DNA from: Fragilaria crotonensis
Lineage: Eukaryota > Bacillariophyta > Fragilariophyceae > Fragilariales > Fragilariaceae
Direction: 5' to 3'
DNA: 64,000 nt
Assembly (NCBI GenBank): GCA_022925895.1
Contig: JAKSYS010000074.1
Coordinates: 79,015-143,014, forward strand
A program made the position numbers and the translations under genes. Each line of letters begins with the position of its first letter. Within the stretch, counting starts at the first letter, position 1. The notes beneath the pieces were generated by a model. The model searched no databases and had not been told where the DNA came from. It saw only the letters and a list, made by a program, of their open reading frames with translations. Shown one piece after another: positions 52,497 to 63,800 of this stretch.

Positions 52497-53147
52497 ATGG
52501 CGCGGACCTCCAATCACCGTCAGTATATCACACACACAATATTGCATGAAGCATCACATTCATTTGCTTTTGATGCTGCAATCATGTTTCCAATCACTCC
52601 CACACCAAAAAGACAAGCAACAACAGAGATTTCCCCATGGCAGGATTGTGTTGTTCCAGTAGTTTCTCCTCTTGCGTTCAGTTGTGGACCATTCAACTTC
52701 TCGCCATTTGGTCTGGGGTGTCGAATGTGCAAGAAATCGGTAACGATTCAGTTGAATCTGAGAAGCATTCAAATCCATCTCAAAAGCATGAGATGGAAAG
52801 CGGGATTTCTACTGCAAAATCCCTTTGAAAGCTTCAAAACACAAGTTGAGAAAGTGAAGCGTTATCGCTCAATTGAACCATATCGTGTCAATGATATCAC
52901 ATACAAGGGTGTATTGTGTACTTGTGGGAAAGTTCTTCAATTAGTAAGGAAGGATAGTACCATTTGGCATTGTCAGAAGGGTGGCTGTGACCCAACAAAG
53001 CTACAGAAAATCAATCTCATTAAGCTGTGTTGCGGTTCATACGTGTCTTTGAGTCAAATCGAATCCCTTTTCATGCCACCACATTACGAAACAATTCGAT
53101 TACGTAGAGGCAAGAGCGGCACTCATCTCATTCCTACCAAACCGTGA
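52497..53147 (+). CDS. Unrecognised protein with zinc-ribbon-like Cys motifs
   Basis: 216 codons, divergent from the transposase and separated from it by about 100 bp. No family recognised. Cys-containing motifs: a CRMCKKS pair at about 75, and LCTCGKVLQLV ... WHCQKGGCDP at about 147-172 (C-x-C, then H-C-x4-C), which could bind zinc. The rest is basic and partly helical (NPFESFKTQVEKVKRYRSIE). The first ~45 residues are less convincing and the start may be downstream. An adjacent plus-strand frame (53346-53968) may be a second exon or the same gene after a frameshift. Confidence 0.4.
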   Translation: MARTSNHRQYITHTILHEASHSFAFDAAIMFPITPTPKRQATTEISPWQDCVVPVVSPLAFSCGPFNFSPFGLGCRMCKKSVTIQLNLRSIQIHLKSMRWKAGFLLQNPFESFKTQVEKVKRYRSIEPYRVNDITYKGVLCTCGKVLQLVRKDSTIWHCQKGGCDPTKLQKINLIKLCCGSYVSLSQIESLFMPPHYETIRLRRGKSGTHLIPTKP

Positions 53148-53345
53148 AAAAGATGACCACACTTCCACACATATGTTTACCCCTCTCATAACTCAATGTG
53201 GTGGTGCTGCACGATTTGTCCAGAAAATTAAAGAAGATTTTGCGGCCATCCATACTCACCAAGTTCAACTCAAGAGCCACTTTTGCTACCCATCCATAAA
53301 GAAGCCGAAATCTAGCTTCTAAAGTATGCCCAGAAGAATATTTTA

Positions 53346-53968
53346 ATGGTCCCTGGCAATCTTTGTGCTGCATTGCAAACGCTTGAAGGCGGTGAAGTGG
53401 ATGATATCTCGCAACGCACCATTTATACCATGCAACATGATCCAACAACTCTCCTCATCGAACTCAAGAAGCTTCTATCATTTGCATACCGACGAGGTGT
53501 CTTTCTCAAGCCATTTCACACCAACGACGGATTTGCAATTGCGTACTTTTTGGCGGATCTGATGCTTGAGATCCCGGCATCAGTGGAACATCTTCCCCTT
53601 GCAGTTGAGTTTTGTTTGATGTCAGGATTTTGCATTGAAAAAACTGGTTCAAAAATCAAAATGATCTTGTGTGACACCATATCTTCCATTTTTGCCAAGG
53701 TGTCCTCAATATTGAAAGCTGCCATTTGTTCTGTTATTTGTTCCTATACAGAAGATGCATTCTCAACACATGGTCCAGCACTTTAACTGCTGTACGAGAT
53801 CCCATGTTCTCCATTCTCTGTCACCGATGCTCCGGCAAATTCGTGAAATGCATCGTTGACTCCCAAAACGGAGGAAGACCACTCGATGATATTGGAAACA
53901 TCATTGTCGATCAATTCTCCTTCCATTTGACACCTGGTCACAAATTGTTCCTAAGACTGTACTCTTGA
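53346..53968 (+). CDS. Unrecognised protein, possibly continuation of the preceding ORF
   Basis: Open to 53786 (146 codons: DDISQRTIYTMQHDPTTLLI, AYRRGVFLKPFHTNDGFAIA). A related-looking tail continues in another frame to 53968 (AVRDPMFSILCHRCSGKFVK ... LDDIGNIIVDQFSFHLTPG), again with a C-x2-C pair. No known domain. The intervening 53148-53345 is not open on the plus strand. If these three pieces form one gene it would encode roughly 450 residues. Low confidence. Confidence 0.3.
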
Positions 53969-53969
53969 T

Positions 53970-56945
53970 GAAGCTCGCAATGTCAAACTTGGCCAATGGA
54001 ATTTGGTGGGAGTCGGTAGTGGATGTTCTGACCGATGTAAAGTTCACGTGGAATGTAACACTGGTTACCTTTTTTAGTTGATGTGAGTCCCGTGTGGAAA
54101 CAAGGTTCTCTTTTTCACTGGAGCATTTCTGACCATATGCATGATGTTGTTGTTTCTGTGAGTGTATAGCCAGCAACCATGCGCCCAATGGTTGTTTTAA
54201 CTTTCCACTCGGGTGACTCAAAGTTTGTTTGCTCTCTTCCACAATACCCATTCCATCTCTGAAGGACGTTCTTGATGTATTGTGATACCTCGGGTGCGAC
54301 TGCTGATTAGACTGAACCTGCCGGTGAGTTCGTTAGGATCCAGGCAACGGCCATTTGGTTCCGTCAAATCCGATAACGTTGCCGCTTGAGGTATAAGCGA
54401 CAATGGTTTAACCTGCAAATTTCACTCGGTGAAAATTTCCGTGAGTCAAGGATGATGTCCATTATGTGAAAATCGTGCGTCCGTTGTAATGGTGGAATGA
54501 ACCGTGAATGTAACTGGAAGACTGGCGCCGCATGAAGAAAGAAACTTCCGGACGGAGACCAACAATTTTGATTCAAGATGTGGAAGATCCGTATCGGCAC
54601 GTTCCAAAAATGAATAAGAAACACCAACTTGCGCTTGAAACCAAGAAACCGCGATTTGTAGAAGTCGTCCTGCCACGGTGCTCTTCCGCCAGTGTTTAAG
54701 AAAGAGCAAAGTCTGTTGAATACCTTGTTGAACATATAATGACCGGAATGTTGCTCCCCATATTGCATCGGACCGTATAGGATTTCACGTTTTGTATTCC
54801 TGTTGAAGCCGCATCGAGGCACGATAATTGACATTGCTTTCCGTTGGATCTTATCTAATTGCACTTTTGATAGCGCAGAACATGCCAAGGGGTAACTAAC
54901 TGCCGGGAGACAACACGCATAATAATTGGTCCATGCTTCAAGACGTGAGCGGGCACTTCCATAAGAACGCCGTCGATTCGTTGCTCTTCTTCAACAATTG
55001 TCGGAACTGTTCGCCTTGGGTGCCTGCCGGGTCTTTGAAATGTCCTAGGGTTTAATGTGCGTGGAATGCTCCCAGGATCTGCAAGTTTTGTTCCTTTCCA
55101 CCGTCGGTCTCGAGGACTTTGACTTGTGCAATGTCGTTGGATATCTTTGGTACAAGAACAGGAGCCCTTGAGCAGAGAATTGCCATTGGAGAATGTGGCA
55201 CGAGCACTTGATAGCTCGAGTGCGCCTCCGCTAGCATTTAACATATCCGTCCACCCTGGGCGTTGGCTTGCGTTTGTTTGATCAGCTGAGGAACTGTATG
55301 TTCCGTGACATCGTCTCGAAAAGCGTTTGTTTGTCCATTGCAATCGTCAACAAATCCCACCATTCCTAACTCGACGGTGGTGCCCTCGGTATCGTAATAA
55401 TGCGCTTTCTGTGCCAAAGAGTCGTAACAATCGAATAATGTACTTGAAAGAAAACACCAGATTGCTGGCGAATTTGCACTGCCTTGTGCGGTTCCGTATA
55501 TTGGATGAGTCGGTGAATGTCGGTACCCTGAGGTTGACAATCCCAGCTCTGTCCGCACTCGATATTCAGCGTGTTGAAGTGTTGTAGCATTCATGTCGGT
55601 TACCGTGGCGGGGACACCAAATTTACGACTCACCGTCATTCCAAGATTTGGGATAATCCGATCGTAGCATGCTGATGCATCATAATTCGTGAGGGTCACT
55701 GGTTTCCGTGTGGCTCGAGAAACTTCCAGTTGTAACTCCTCAATGAATACGGGATCCGTTGCATTTCGAAAGGAGCGAGATCCGTATTGACCATCGTTTA
55801 GTAGTCTGAATGCCTCTGGCTGTTGTTGCATAGCAGCTCTCCATTTAACCTGAGTGCCAAGTTATAATCCGCTTCGTATATGTGGATCACTCTTGTCCGA
55901 TGCAGTCGGACATTATCGGTATCTTTAAATAGAATTGTGTTTGCGACCGTATGCCACCTTTGATACAAATAACCGCGCTCCAGCGAGTAATTGATCATTG
56001 ACAGATGAAGCTCCAAGAGAGCTGCCTGGCGTCGATTTAGCTCATCTCGTTTTGCCTTAAAGTCGTCCGTTAACTCATCGTCTGAAGCTGTTGTTGAGTA
56101 TGCATGCCTCGCAATAAGAGCTTTGTAGTGGCTCAAGTGCATCCCTGATGGGGATGTTGTTGTTGATTCCGACCAGACCTTAAGTTTGCCAATGAAATCG
56201 TTTTCCGAGATAGTGGGTCTTGATGTATCCTCAGCCATTTCTTGAGTATGTTGCAAGTGTGACAATAGCAGGCGAACGCTGGATGGTATGGTGAGGTGTC
56301 ATAAGTACCGTTCAACATATCCTCTTGCGCTTTGCTAGTGCCGGTGAAACCTAAGTGATCGGACAGCGGGGAATTGTGAAAGGAGTACCGTGGGCTTGTC
56401 CAAAGTGGTGACGATTTCGTTCCTGCAAATGTCTTGCCACCTCAGTCGGGACATCCACCTGGGTCCACTGAGTACATGATTTTGGATCATCCTCTGGATG
56501 CAAGGGTATTTCGATGCGAATGACTCCTTTCGTCGATCCGGTTTGTCTAACTCGTTGCAATTTCTGGAAAAGCATCTTTATATCTTCGGCTTTTTTCAAC
56601 CGACGCAGAATCCGTGCCGTATGCCGGTCCCCTGAAGCTCCCGATGATTCCAGAGCTTTGATCCGCTGATTTCGTTCGCTGTCTCGATGCAGAAAACTAT
56701 GTTGTACTATTTCACATACCTCTCGCTTTGCTATTCGCAACTGTCTAGAACATTCTCTTTTTGTTTGTGGTATCTCATTGTTGGTTGTTGCCAAGGGGTT
56801 GTTTTGTTGAATACTTAGAATTTTGGTGTGGTCGAGACCTGTTTTCAGTGTGGAGAGCAATTTCCGGAGCCACTGAACCTGTTTCCTGGCTAAAGACAGT
56901 TTCACTGACCACACGGGGGCTTCGAACTGAGGGATACGGGATTCA
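53970..56945 (-). pseudogene. LINE ORF2 3' segment: RT and C-terminal region (frameshifted)
   Basis: Minus-strand ORF2 of a LINE related to 24529-33583 but more divergent. 56945-56351: helical linker between endonuclease and RT (KRECSRQLRIAKREV, RILRRLKKAEDIKMLFQKL). 56265-55798: SPSGMHLSHYKAL and TRVIHIYEADYNLAL. 55831-55238: GSRSFRNATDPVFI, the palm NYDASACYDRI (Asp51 of that stretch), GTAQGSANSPAIW and catalytic GFVDD. 54888-54364: post-RT region (LSKVQLDKIQRKAMSII, PRCGFNRNTKREILYGP, MDIILDS). 54418-53970: tail (LQVKPLSLIPQAATLSDLT, HPSGKLKQPLGAWLL). No RNase H was seen before the segment ends. Multiple frame changes. Its upstream end abuts the 5' end of an oppositely oriented LINE part at 56946. 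Confidence 0.82.
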
Positions 56946-59900
56946 CACAATTTTCTAATTTAGTTTTACGAGTGTACGGTCTGTCCGCAGTCCGCACGTA
57001 CGTACTCTGAATAGGAAGTTGTCGCGTAACCAACAGTTGATCGACCATGACAGAAGCAGCGGTGATGCCGCCACCCCCAGCATACCCTACCTTTGAGGAG
57101 GTAGAGCATTCAGTGTATGGGTTTGAGTGCGACCAGTGGGAAGAAATTCCATACCCAAATGGACCAGATTGGTTCACGGATAGTGAACGTAGTCGTCGCA
57201 ATGAGCATTCCAATCGTTATCAAAAATATGGAGGAACGGCAACCGGGTGGGCACGCTATCTCGAACTTGGGTTCTTTGGCTATGAAGATTGTAGCGACTT
57301 TGAGGAAGTGTGGAAAAACTTCGATACCAATCCATTGGCAGTTCACAAAGCGATCTGGTACCAATTCATGTACCACTTGGATAGAGAGTTTGAAATCTCC
57401 GAGAAATTGCAAGAATGGGCTACGAACTATAGCCATGTGTATGTGGCATACTATGATCCGGCATCACTGCAAGTGGATACACACGCATCGTTGACGGAGT
57501 GGAAACTTCTAAAGATATGGACACATCCATGGAAGAAGTTGATGCCAGTACAGAGGCGTGGATCAATGTCCCAGAAAGAGGCAGACGCAGAGGAAAGAGT
57601 CCACCACTACAGGACAGCGGAGTCGAGCAATGCACACTATCTCGGACAGTCCAAACGAGGAGATGGAAAACCGTTATTTCAACAAGGCCGAGGAGGAAAA
57701 CAGCGTGCAACTCCGGCTAGACAGGCCATAAAGGAGCTTCATAACCAGCTTAAGCAATCCAAGAGATACCAAAAGACAATGAAACCAGCATCGAAATTGC
57801 CTCAAGTGTCGACGGTCCAAGAAGAAGAAGAAGATGAGTTCGTTTTGGAAGATGAAAACAGGAAAAATACCACGACAGGAAACAGGCTGGATGCATTACC
57901 AAGATTGCAACCGTTTAGGAATATCCCAGTGAATGATGGCACTCATCGGATGACAGTCAGGTGGAAACCATCGGGAGGTATCCAACAATATGAACATGAT
58001 AAACAGAAACTCAATATCGCGATTCATAACTTGTTATCATCCGTCCTCGCCGATGAGGATGGAATGTTGTACCGATGGGAAAGTGCAGATCTTAAAGCAG
58101 CAGCGGTTATATCCCAATTGACCGGTGGGGCACTGCGGGATTATGTGTCTCCACATATCTCGTTCATCTCCGCAACCTCACAGATCATATTCGGCGTCCG
58201 TGTGGCGTTCACGGACAACCCGATAAGGTGGCAACATGCACCTCACAAGAAAGAGCAACTCAAATCGAACAATGTGGAAATCAAGGTTTCAAACTCCAGC
58301 AGCACGGGAGGCAAAACTGTTATTGCGGGCTACATCTTGTTAAAAGCACCAAACACAACATCGACGCACAGGTACACCCAATTCCTCCGCAGTAAGATGC
58401 CAGAAGTGACACCGTATTTTGATATTGAGAGATATAAGAAAACTCCATTCGATCAAACCATCCCTCACTTAGTAGTCCAATGTGGAGAACGTCATGTCAC
58501 CCCAGTGTGTCAAGCCTTGCTTCAAGTGTTGACGGGAAAAGGTACCGCCGCTTTCCTTCCTCGGTATGTGTTCAGCGCGATGACAGATGATCAAATCAGT
58601 AACCAGTTTTGTTTCCATGAAAAATGGTTACACTCCGTCAAAGCCTTACACCTATCACCCATGATATTTCATCTGGACCAACAACGCATTGAGTATTGTG
58701 ACGACGGGCGGATAATTAAACGGTCGACACGTGAATGGGCTGGAACGTTGAAACTTCCCGACGGATCCGCAGCATTATGCGATGTGGTAAACGGCACCAA
58801 AGAGAAGAAAGCATACTTGTTAACACCAGGGCATTACTTTACAGAAGCAAAGGAAGAGCTGCGTTTATATCGTCTTCGCCTATCACCGCCGAGCCATCGC
58901 GAAGCGAGGTTTCGTGATAGCGTCCCAGACCTACCTGATGAGATCCATATCAAAACAGCTGCTGACTCGAAGGTTTTATTGATGGATAATCTGTCGATGT
59001 CCGACGTTTGGCAACAGCTGCCGTCATGGTATAAGGATAAGACACAGACGTCATTGTCTAGTACAGAAGGTTCGAAACAGACGAGAGGGAGCGCGAAACC
59101 CAAGACGCAACGTCCGAAGAATGCATGGGCACTTCCTTCAGAGGAGGCACCGGCAGGTAAACCCTCAGTCAGAACGGAGGAGAGGCAGCACCGGGGCGAA
59201 GATGACTCTGCAAGTGTTGACGACCGTACCTCGGTGGGAACGGATGAACTTAGCACAGCCTCCACACAATCCTTAACCTGGACGTCGGAATCCAAGTATC
59301 AAGTTAAACTTCGAGAAATAGAAATGTCCACGAAGAAAAAGCTTGAATCGTTGCAAGTCGCAGGGCGTGAGGCTTCGAAACAATTGGAATCGTTGGAAGA
59401 TAAGTTCCAGGCGTTTGCAACGGACACATGCAAGAAAATTGAGGCAGTGCAAAGTGACCTGCAGCAAGTGGTGACTCAGTTGGCGGAATCCGTGGATACT
59501 CAACAGCAGATCTCAGGCAGCTTGACAACCTTCCAAACAAACACAACACTACAATTTGATCAAATCGGTGATCATCTGGTAACAACGGGCGAAAATGTTA
59601 GCTCTTTGGCGAATTCCATGACCGACATTAGATCGGAGTTGGCAAGATTGTTTGGATTGATGGCACAAGATCTTGCATCAAGAAATATGTCACAGGCAAC
59701 ACAAAACCAGACCGCAGAAGAAATGACCAACATGCAGGTGATGCCCAATAATCGCGAAGTATTATCCCTCCCTAGGAGGATGGGCCTGGCATATGACAAA
59801 CTCAACGCTCACGAGGAAGGGCCTCTTCGATCTCCGCCACCAAAACGCACTCGAGAAGGGGTGACTCTCCACTATGACGATCGGCCGCCGGAGGAAATGA

Positions 59901-60863
59901 ACGTCGATCATACGGAGGAGATGTCGGTCGGAGTGGATACGATGTTCGAGGATGGAGATGACATTACGGTCAAATCACACGATACGACCGAATCCGACTT
60001 ATACTCGCAGGACGAACACGTATGCACAGATCTGGGTGATAGATTTGCAGCTGCGACGGCGCCGGTCGAATTAGTCTGTGAAGCAAGTACGCCAGGCTCA
60101 GTCACGGCATCAGAAGCCGATACACCGAGGCATACAAACGTGCACCCTCTTCCAACAACGAGGAACAGCAACACCCATTTACCACGCAACACGCCAGCTC
60201 CCCTTGACTCCCAATACACATACGACATGGGTCCAGCTGGAGCGGCGGACTCATGAATTGGTGGCCAGGCCACCGAGAGGATGGAAGACGTCGGCGGCAA
60301 ACGCTGACTCCTCCATCACATCAGCAGTCTACCCTAGCCCACGGAGGGGAAACCCCCTTGTGTACGGAAGTTCCCAATACTGCATTACAGCGAGCTCAAG
60401 CCCAGTGGCGACAGCTCATGTCGCGGACCGGTCCGCCAGTTGCAGACCTTCCACATCGGAGAGAAACGGTGCTAAGCACAGAGAACAGCAGAGATAACAA
60501 CCCGTGGGGTGATGAACTATGTGGAAAAGACGATACCATAACACGGGTGTATGCAATAAACCTAAAGGGTTTGCAACTTGACAATAAAGGCGGCAAATTT
60601 GACTCGGTCTGCCGATACATCAAGGAGACCCAAGCGGATGTGTTCTGCGGTCAAGAACACAACGTGGATACGACACAAGCCTCAGTACGAAATATCCTGT
60701 TTGACACGACAAAACAACATTGGGAGCGAAATCGAATCGTGTTCGGGACATCCCCAATTCCCTTTAAGACTCAGTTTAAACCGGGAGGCACTATGGTTAT
60801 GACGGTGGGATCTCTCACAGGTGTGAGACCCTCCCTAGTTACGAGCGCTCACGCTCAGGGGTA
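56946..60863 (+). mobile_element. LINE 5' segment in inverted orientation relative to its 3' segment
   Basis: Begins exactly at CACAATTTTCTAATTTAG, the 5' terminus also seen in the full-length LINE (33583, minus). It contains a 5' UTR (100 bp), complete ORF1 and the first ~200 codons of ORF2, then stops resembling ORF2 near 60830. Together with 53970-56945 (opposite strand, ORF2 from the linker onward) it accounts for most of one element, with part of the endonuclease missing. The 5' end sits at the inversion point, as expected from twin priming. Confidence 0.75.
57047..60256 (+). CDS. LINE ORF1 protein, long form (1,069 aa)
   Basis: Uninterrupted. The ATG at 57047 follows the 5' UTR and starts MTEAAVMPPPPAYPT. 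Regions: N-terminal block (ARYLELGFFGYEDCSDFEEVW, WYQFMYHLDREFEIS), a basic Gln-rich linker (about 180-300), a conserved central block (about 305-680: VRWKPSGGIQQYEHD, MLYRWESADLKA, SFISATSQIIFGVRV, VSNSSSTGGKTVIAGYILL, QCGERHVTPV, STREWAGTL, REARFRDSVPDLPDE), a long coiled coil (about 745-880, TKKKLESLQVAGREASKQLE) and an acidic C-terminus. It aligns with the 995-aa ORF1 at 30544-33531 over the N-terminal and central blocks despite low identity elsewhere, so those blocks are under selection. Probably the RNA-binding particle protein. Confidence 0.9.
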   Translation: MTEAAVMPPPPAYPTFEEVEHSVYGFECDQWEEIPYPNGPDWFTDSERSRRNEHSNRYQKYGGTATGWARYLELGFFGYEDCSDFEEVWKNFDTNPLAVHKAIWYQFMYHLDREFEISEKLQEWATNYSHVYVAYYDPASLQVDTHASLTEWKLLKIWTHPWKKLMPVQRRGSMSQKEADAEERVHHYRTAESSNAHYLGQSKRGDGKPLFQQGRGGKQRATPARQAIKELHNQLKQSKRYQKTMKPASKLPQVSTVQEEEEDEFVLEDENRKNTTTGNRLDALPRLQPFRNIPVNDGTHRMTVRWKPSGGIQQYEHDKQKLNIAIHNLLSSVLADEDGMLYRWESADLKAAAVISQLTGGALRDYVSPHISFISATSQIIFGVRVAFTDNPIRWQHAPHKKEQLKSNNVEIKVSNSSSTGGKTVIAGYILLKAPNTTSTHRYTQFLRSKMPEVTPYFDIERYKKTPFDQTIPHLVVQCGERHVTPVCQALLQVLTGKGTAAFLPRYVFSAMTDDQISNQFCFHEKWLHSVKALHLSPMIFHLDQQRIEYCDDGRIIKRSTREWAGTLKLPDGSAALCDVVNGTKEKKAYLLTPGHYFTEAKEELRLYRLRLSPPSHREARFRDSVPDLPDEIHIKTAADSKVLLMDNLSMSDVWQQLPSWYKDKTQTSLSSTEGSKQTRGSAKPKTQRPKNAWALPSEEAPAGKPSVRTEERQHRGEDDSASVDDRTSVGTDELSTASTQSLTWTSESKYQVKLREIEMSTKKKLESLQVAGREASKQLESLEDKFQAFATDTCKKIEAVQSDLQQVVTQLAESVDTQQQISGSLTTFQTNTTLQFDQIGDHLVTTGENVSSLANSMTDIRSELARLFGLMAQDLASRNMSQATQNQTAEEMTNMQVMPNNREVLSLPRRMGLAYDKLNAHEEGPLRSPPPKRTREGVTLHYDDRPPEEMNVDHTEEMSVGVDTMFEDGDDITVKSHDTTESDLYSQDEHVCTDLGDRFAAATAPVELVCEASTPGSVTASEADTPRHTNVHPLPTTRNSNTHLPRNTPAPLDSQYTYDMGPAGAADS

Positions 60864-60864
60864 G
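60253..60864 (+). CDS. LINE ORF2, N-terminal endonuclease start (truncated)
   Basis: Starts at the ATG overlapping the ORF1 stop by four bases (ATGA at 60253-60256), an arrangement that suggests termination-reinitiation. A low-complexity leader (about 95 residues) is followed by the AP-endonuclease start: RVYAINLKGLQLDNKGGKFD (metal Asn), then VFCGQEHNVDTTQ (catalytic Glu) and FKPGGTMVMTVGSLTG. After about residue 192 it no longer resembles the family and stops at 60864, so the element breaks off inside the endonuclease. The remaining endonuclease motifs (DxN, SDH) are absent. Confidence 0.82.
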   Translation: MNWWPGHREDGRRRRQTLTPPSHQQSTLAHGGETPLCTEVPNTALQRAQAQWRQLMSRTGPPVADLPHRRETVLSTENSRDNNPWGDELCGKDDTITRVYAINLKGLQLDNKGGKFDSVCRYIKETQADVFCGQEHNVDTTQASVRNILFDTTKQHWERNRIVFGTSPIPFKTQFKPGGTMVMTVGSLTGVRPSLVTSAHAQG

Positions 60865-63800
60865 GAGGGATAGAATGTGAGGTCCACAATCGTCGGTGAG
60901 TATGCGTCTTGGCAGTGAGCAGCAAACAGCTGAATCACGATGATTCAATGATGTTATTCAACCAGAAGAAGTTGATTGTGACTGAACGTGCTTGACTGTG
61001 GAAGGTTTAGTTGTGAGTGGTGTATGCGGTGTCTATTATACAGCCCGATACCTCTTCACCCTTACGATCAATGTGGACCGGCAAGAATGCAGTTGAGGCA
61101 ATAGTAGGCTATAATAGAAGTTGTGAGAACCGATGTGTGTGAAACACATCGGTATTAGACTAGACTAATACGACTAGTGCCGGAGGTATCAGCATCATGA
61201 CGATACCCGTACGATAGTGATGGCGGTACAGTAACATCTCTGAGTAACTTGACTGTGTGCAGTAGGCAGTACGAACATAGCACGGTATTGGAGAGCGACA
61301 TAGATATACCAACAATGCAGATGCACTGACACACTCCCCCATTGTATGCACCGGAAGTCGAGCATCACAATGAGCAAACATGAGTGCATCATCATCAGAA
61401 AACAACAAGATGAAGGTCCATTGCTGTCCAAGGAGAAATAGAATGCAATGACACACTTGCAGAAATGTCACGGGTGTAGCTCTGTAACATTGAGAAACAG
61501 CACTGCACAACATACTACCCTGGGAAGACCGTGGGAGGGAGCAAGCAAGCAACCACCACCGAGTGATGCTCTGGAAATTTGAGTTGTTGCTGTGCAGAAT
61601 TTGGATATGCTTGCTTCTTGAGTGCATGGCCTTGAGGGTTGTGGAGAGTTAGTACGACCAAGAAGAAGGCGTTGCTTCTGTTCATGGGTTGCGACAACCA
61701 TGTCGAAGGCGCACGGCTTGGTAGGAAACCACCTGATTTGTCGATGGATCAAGGGAGGCAGCTGTCCACGCGGGAATTTCCGCAAACCGGCGCGAGCAAA
61801 CTGCACCAGCGTTACACTTGGAAGCCTTGTCGTTGCCATCGAAAACCAAGGAAGGCCTCAAACAAAGGAGCCAAAATGAAACAGCAAGCCAACATGTGAA
61901 CTGCTGCATACTAACGGAAGTGGCAGGGCACCTAAGCGCAGTGCGGAGTTTCCATTGCTGTCATCGCTGGGCGGTACAAAGCCACCAGAAATTGAGTACC
62001 CAGAAATTGAGTTCAGATGTCCAGCCTACTTGACTGCGCCAGCGTCGAGCACGGTGCCGATGACCGGACTTTACAAGAGGCTGCAATGCAGGAATGCAAC
62101 TTCCCTCATCAGTGCGCGCAAGAGAAGCACTTGCGACAGTCTGTCCACGGTCTGCAGCTTCTTGAGTCATCCTGTCCCTTCACTCCTCCTTTCGTTACGC
62201 AGCAGCAACATACATCAGCGGAGCCAAAGAGTCGGATCAGGGGCCCAACGCAGATTGATGCATGCCGTGATTGCTCAGGAAAGGCCATCGCGACAACCGT
62301 TTCATCACGGGACAGTGATTGTGCCGCTGTCGGCGCGCAGCAAGGCTGTGCTTCTGCACCATAGGCGTCGGTCGCGTTCGATTGGCCCCCGACAGCACGG
62401 CGTGATTCGGGAGAGGAGTATTATATTGTTACGGTCCTCGCCTCACACTCCCCCATTGTCTGCGCTGGCATAGAGTAGACAATGAGCAAATAGAAGTACG
62501 CCAAGTGATGGTTTGGGTAGAAGGACCATACAAGCACACAAGGACTCGCAAATGATGGGGGGATGCCCAACACATTGGTACTATGGAACGTTCTTGATAC
62601 GGTCGGCATGGAACAGGACAATCAGCAAACATGCACAGTCCTGTACTCCGGCTGTGTCCAGAGGAATAACTTCTGCGGCATGTTCTTGGATGCGGAGGAT
62701 TCACAATACTGGAATGGTGCAGTAGTGAATCTGAGGAGGTGTCACGGATGTAAAAGGTGGACTGACAGTAGCAATGGGTGTTGCACTGACACACACACTT
62801 CCTCACTGTCTGTCTGCATCGGTAATGCAGGCAGCAAGCATGCAGCAGGTTATCAAGTGATGGTCCTTGTCCTTCGTGTCATCTCCTCCGCCATGGAAGA
62901 GACCAATAGCGCAGTACTGCAGTACTGCTGCAGCACACGATCATCTGCAATCATTGTGAACATATGGTTGGTGTCACAATGAGAGAGATGCATTGAATGC
63001 ATTGACGTTCAGGGAGTTTCAGAGCGCCGGAAATGCATATTGTTTGTAGGAACTACAGGTGGTAACTTCGAGCAACAGGAAAACTTGACATGTGTTGTAA
63101 TGAGTACTCAGAAGTCACCGTATCAAGATTGTTTGTCATTTTCCCCGACAATTTGAAGCAATCCGGTTTCTCTCAACATAGAGTAACTTCAAGATAGACT
63201 GAAACTCGGACAAAGTTGCTGATGGCTCGGTAGTGTCTTGGATTTCATGTAATTCACCCATCGTATCCCGTGATTTGTTGATCAATTGGCACGCTTCCTT
63301 CAACGCACCATCACTCGGGAATCTTGATCAACTGTGAACGACCGATTGCAGGGTGAGATCGGTTGTCACCAAGTGAACTCGAACGGATTAGCGACAATCA
63401 CTTGCTGGCTGTGCATGTCGTGGAGCCGCCCTTTGGTGTCAATCGACACAAAGAATTCACTTATCGGCCTGCTGAGAGCAATTGTTGCACTTATAATGCG
63501 GCGGGATTCGCCTAGACAAAACACTTTTACAGAAAAGGTGTCCACGGTGTCGGAGAGAGCGCAGTATACAATACCGGTACACTGTTGCTGAATGCACCAC
63601 CGAGACACTCCCCAACTTTCGGTTGCCTGTGCCCAAGGCATTGACATCCAGGATGAGCACCTCCGAACATATCCCAATGGTCTTTGCCGAAGATGAGCTC
63701 AGCCAATTACAGTATTCAAGCAAACAATTTGCTATCAAGTGCCATCAACCGCGATTGATTGGGTGATGCCTCATGAGTCTACCAAGAGAGACAAACGTGT

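Noticed and set aside
61955-62473. 172-codon plus-strand ORF in the right-hand debris
   Set aside because: Ser/Arg-rich translation without domain; four overlapping frames of similar quality suggest chance.
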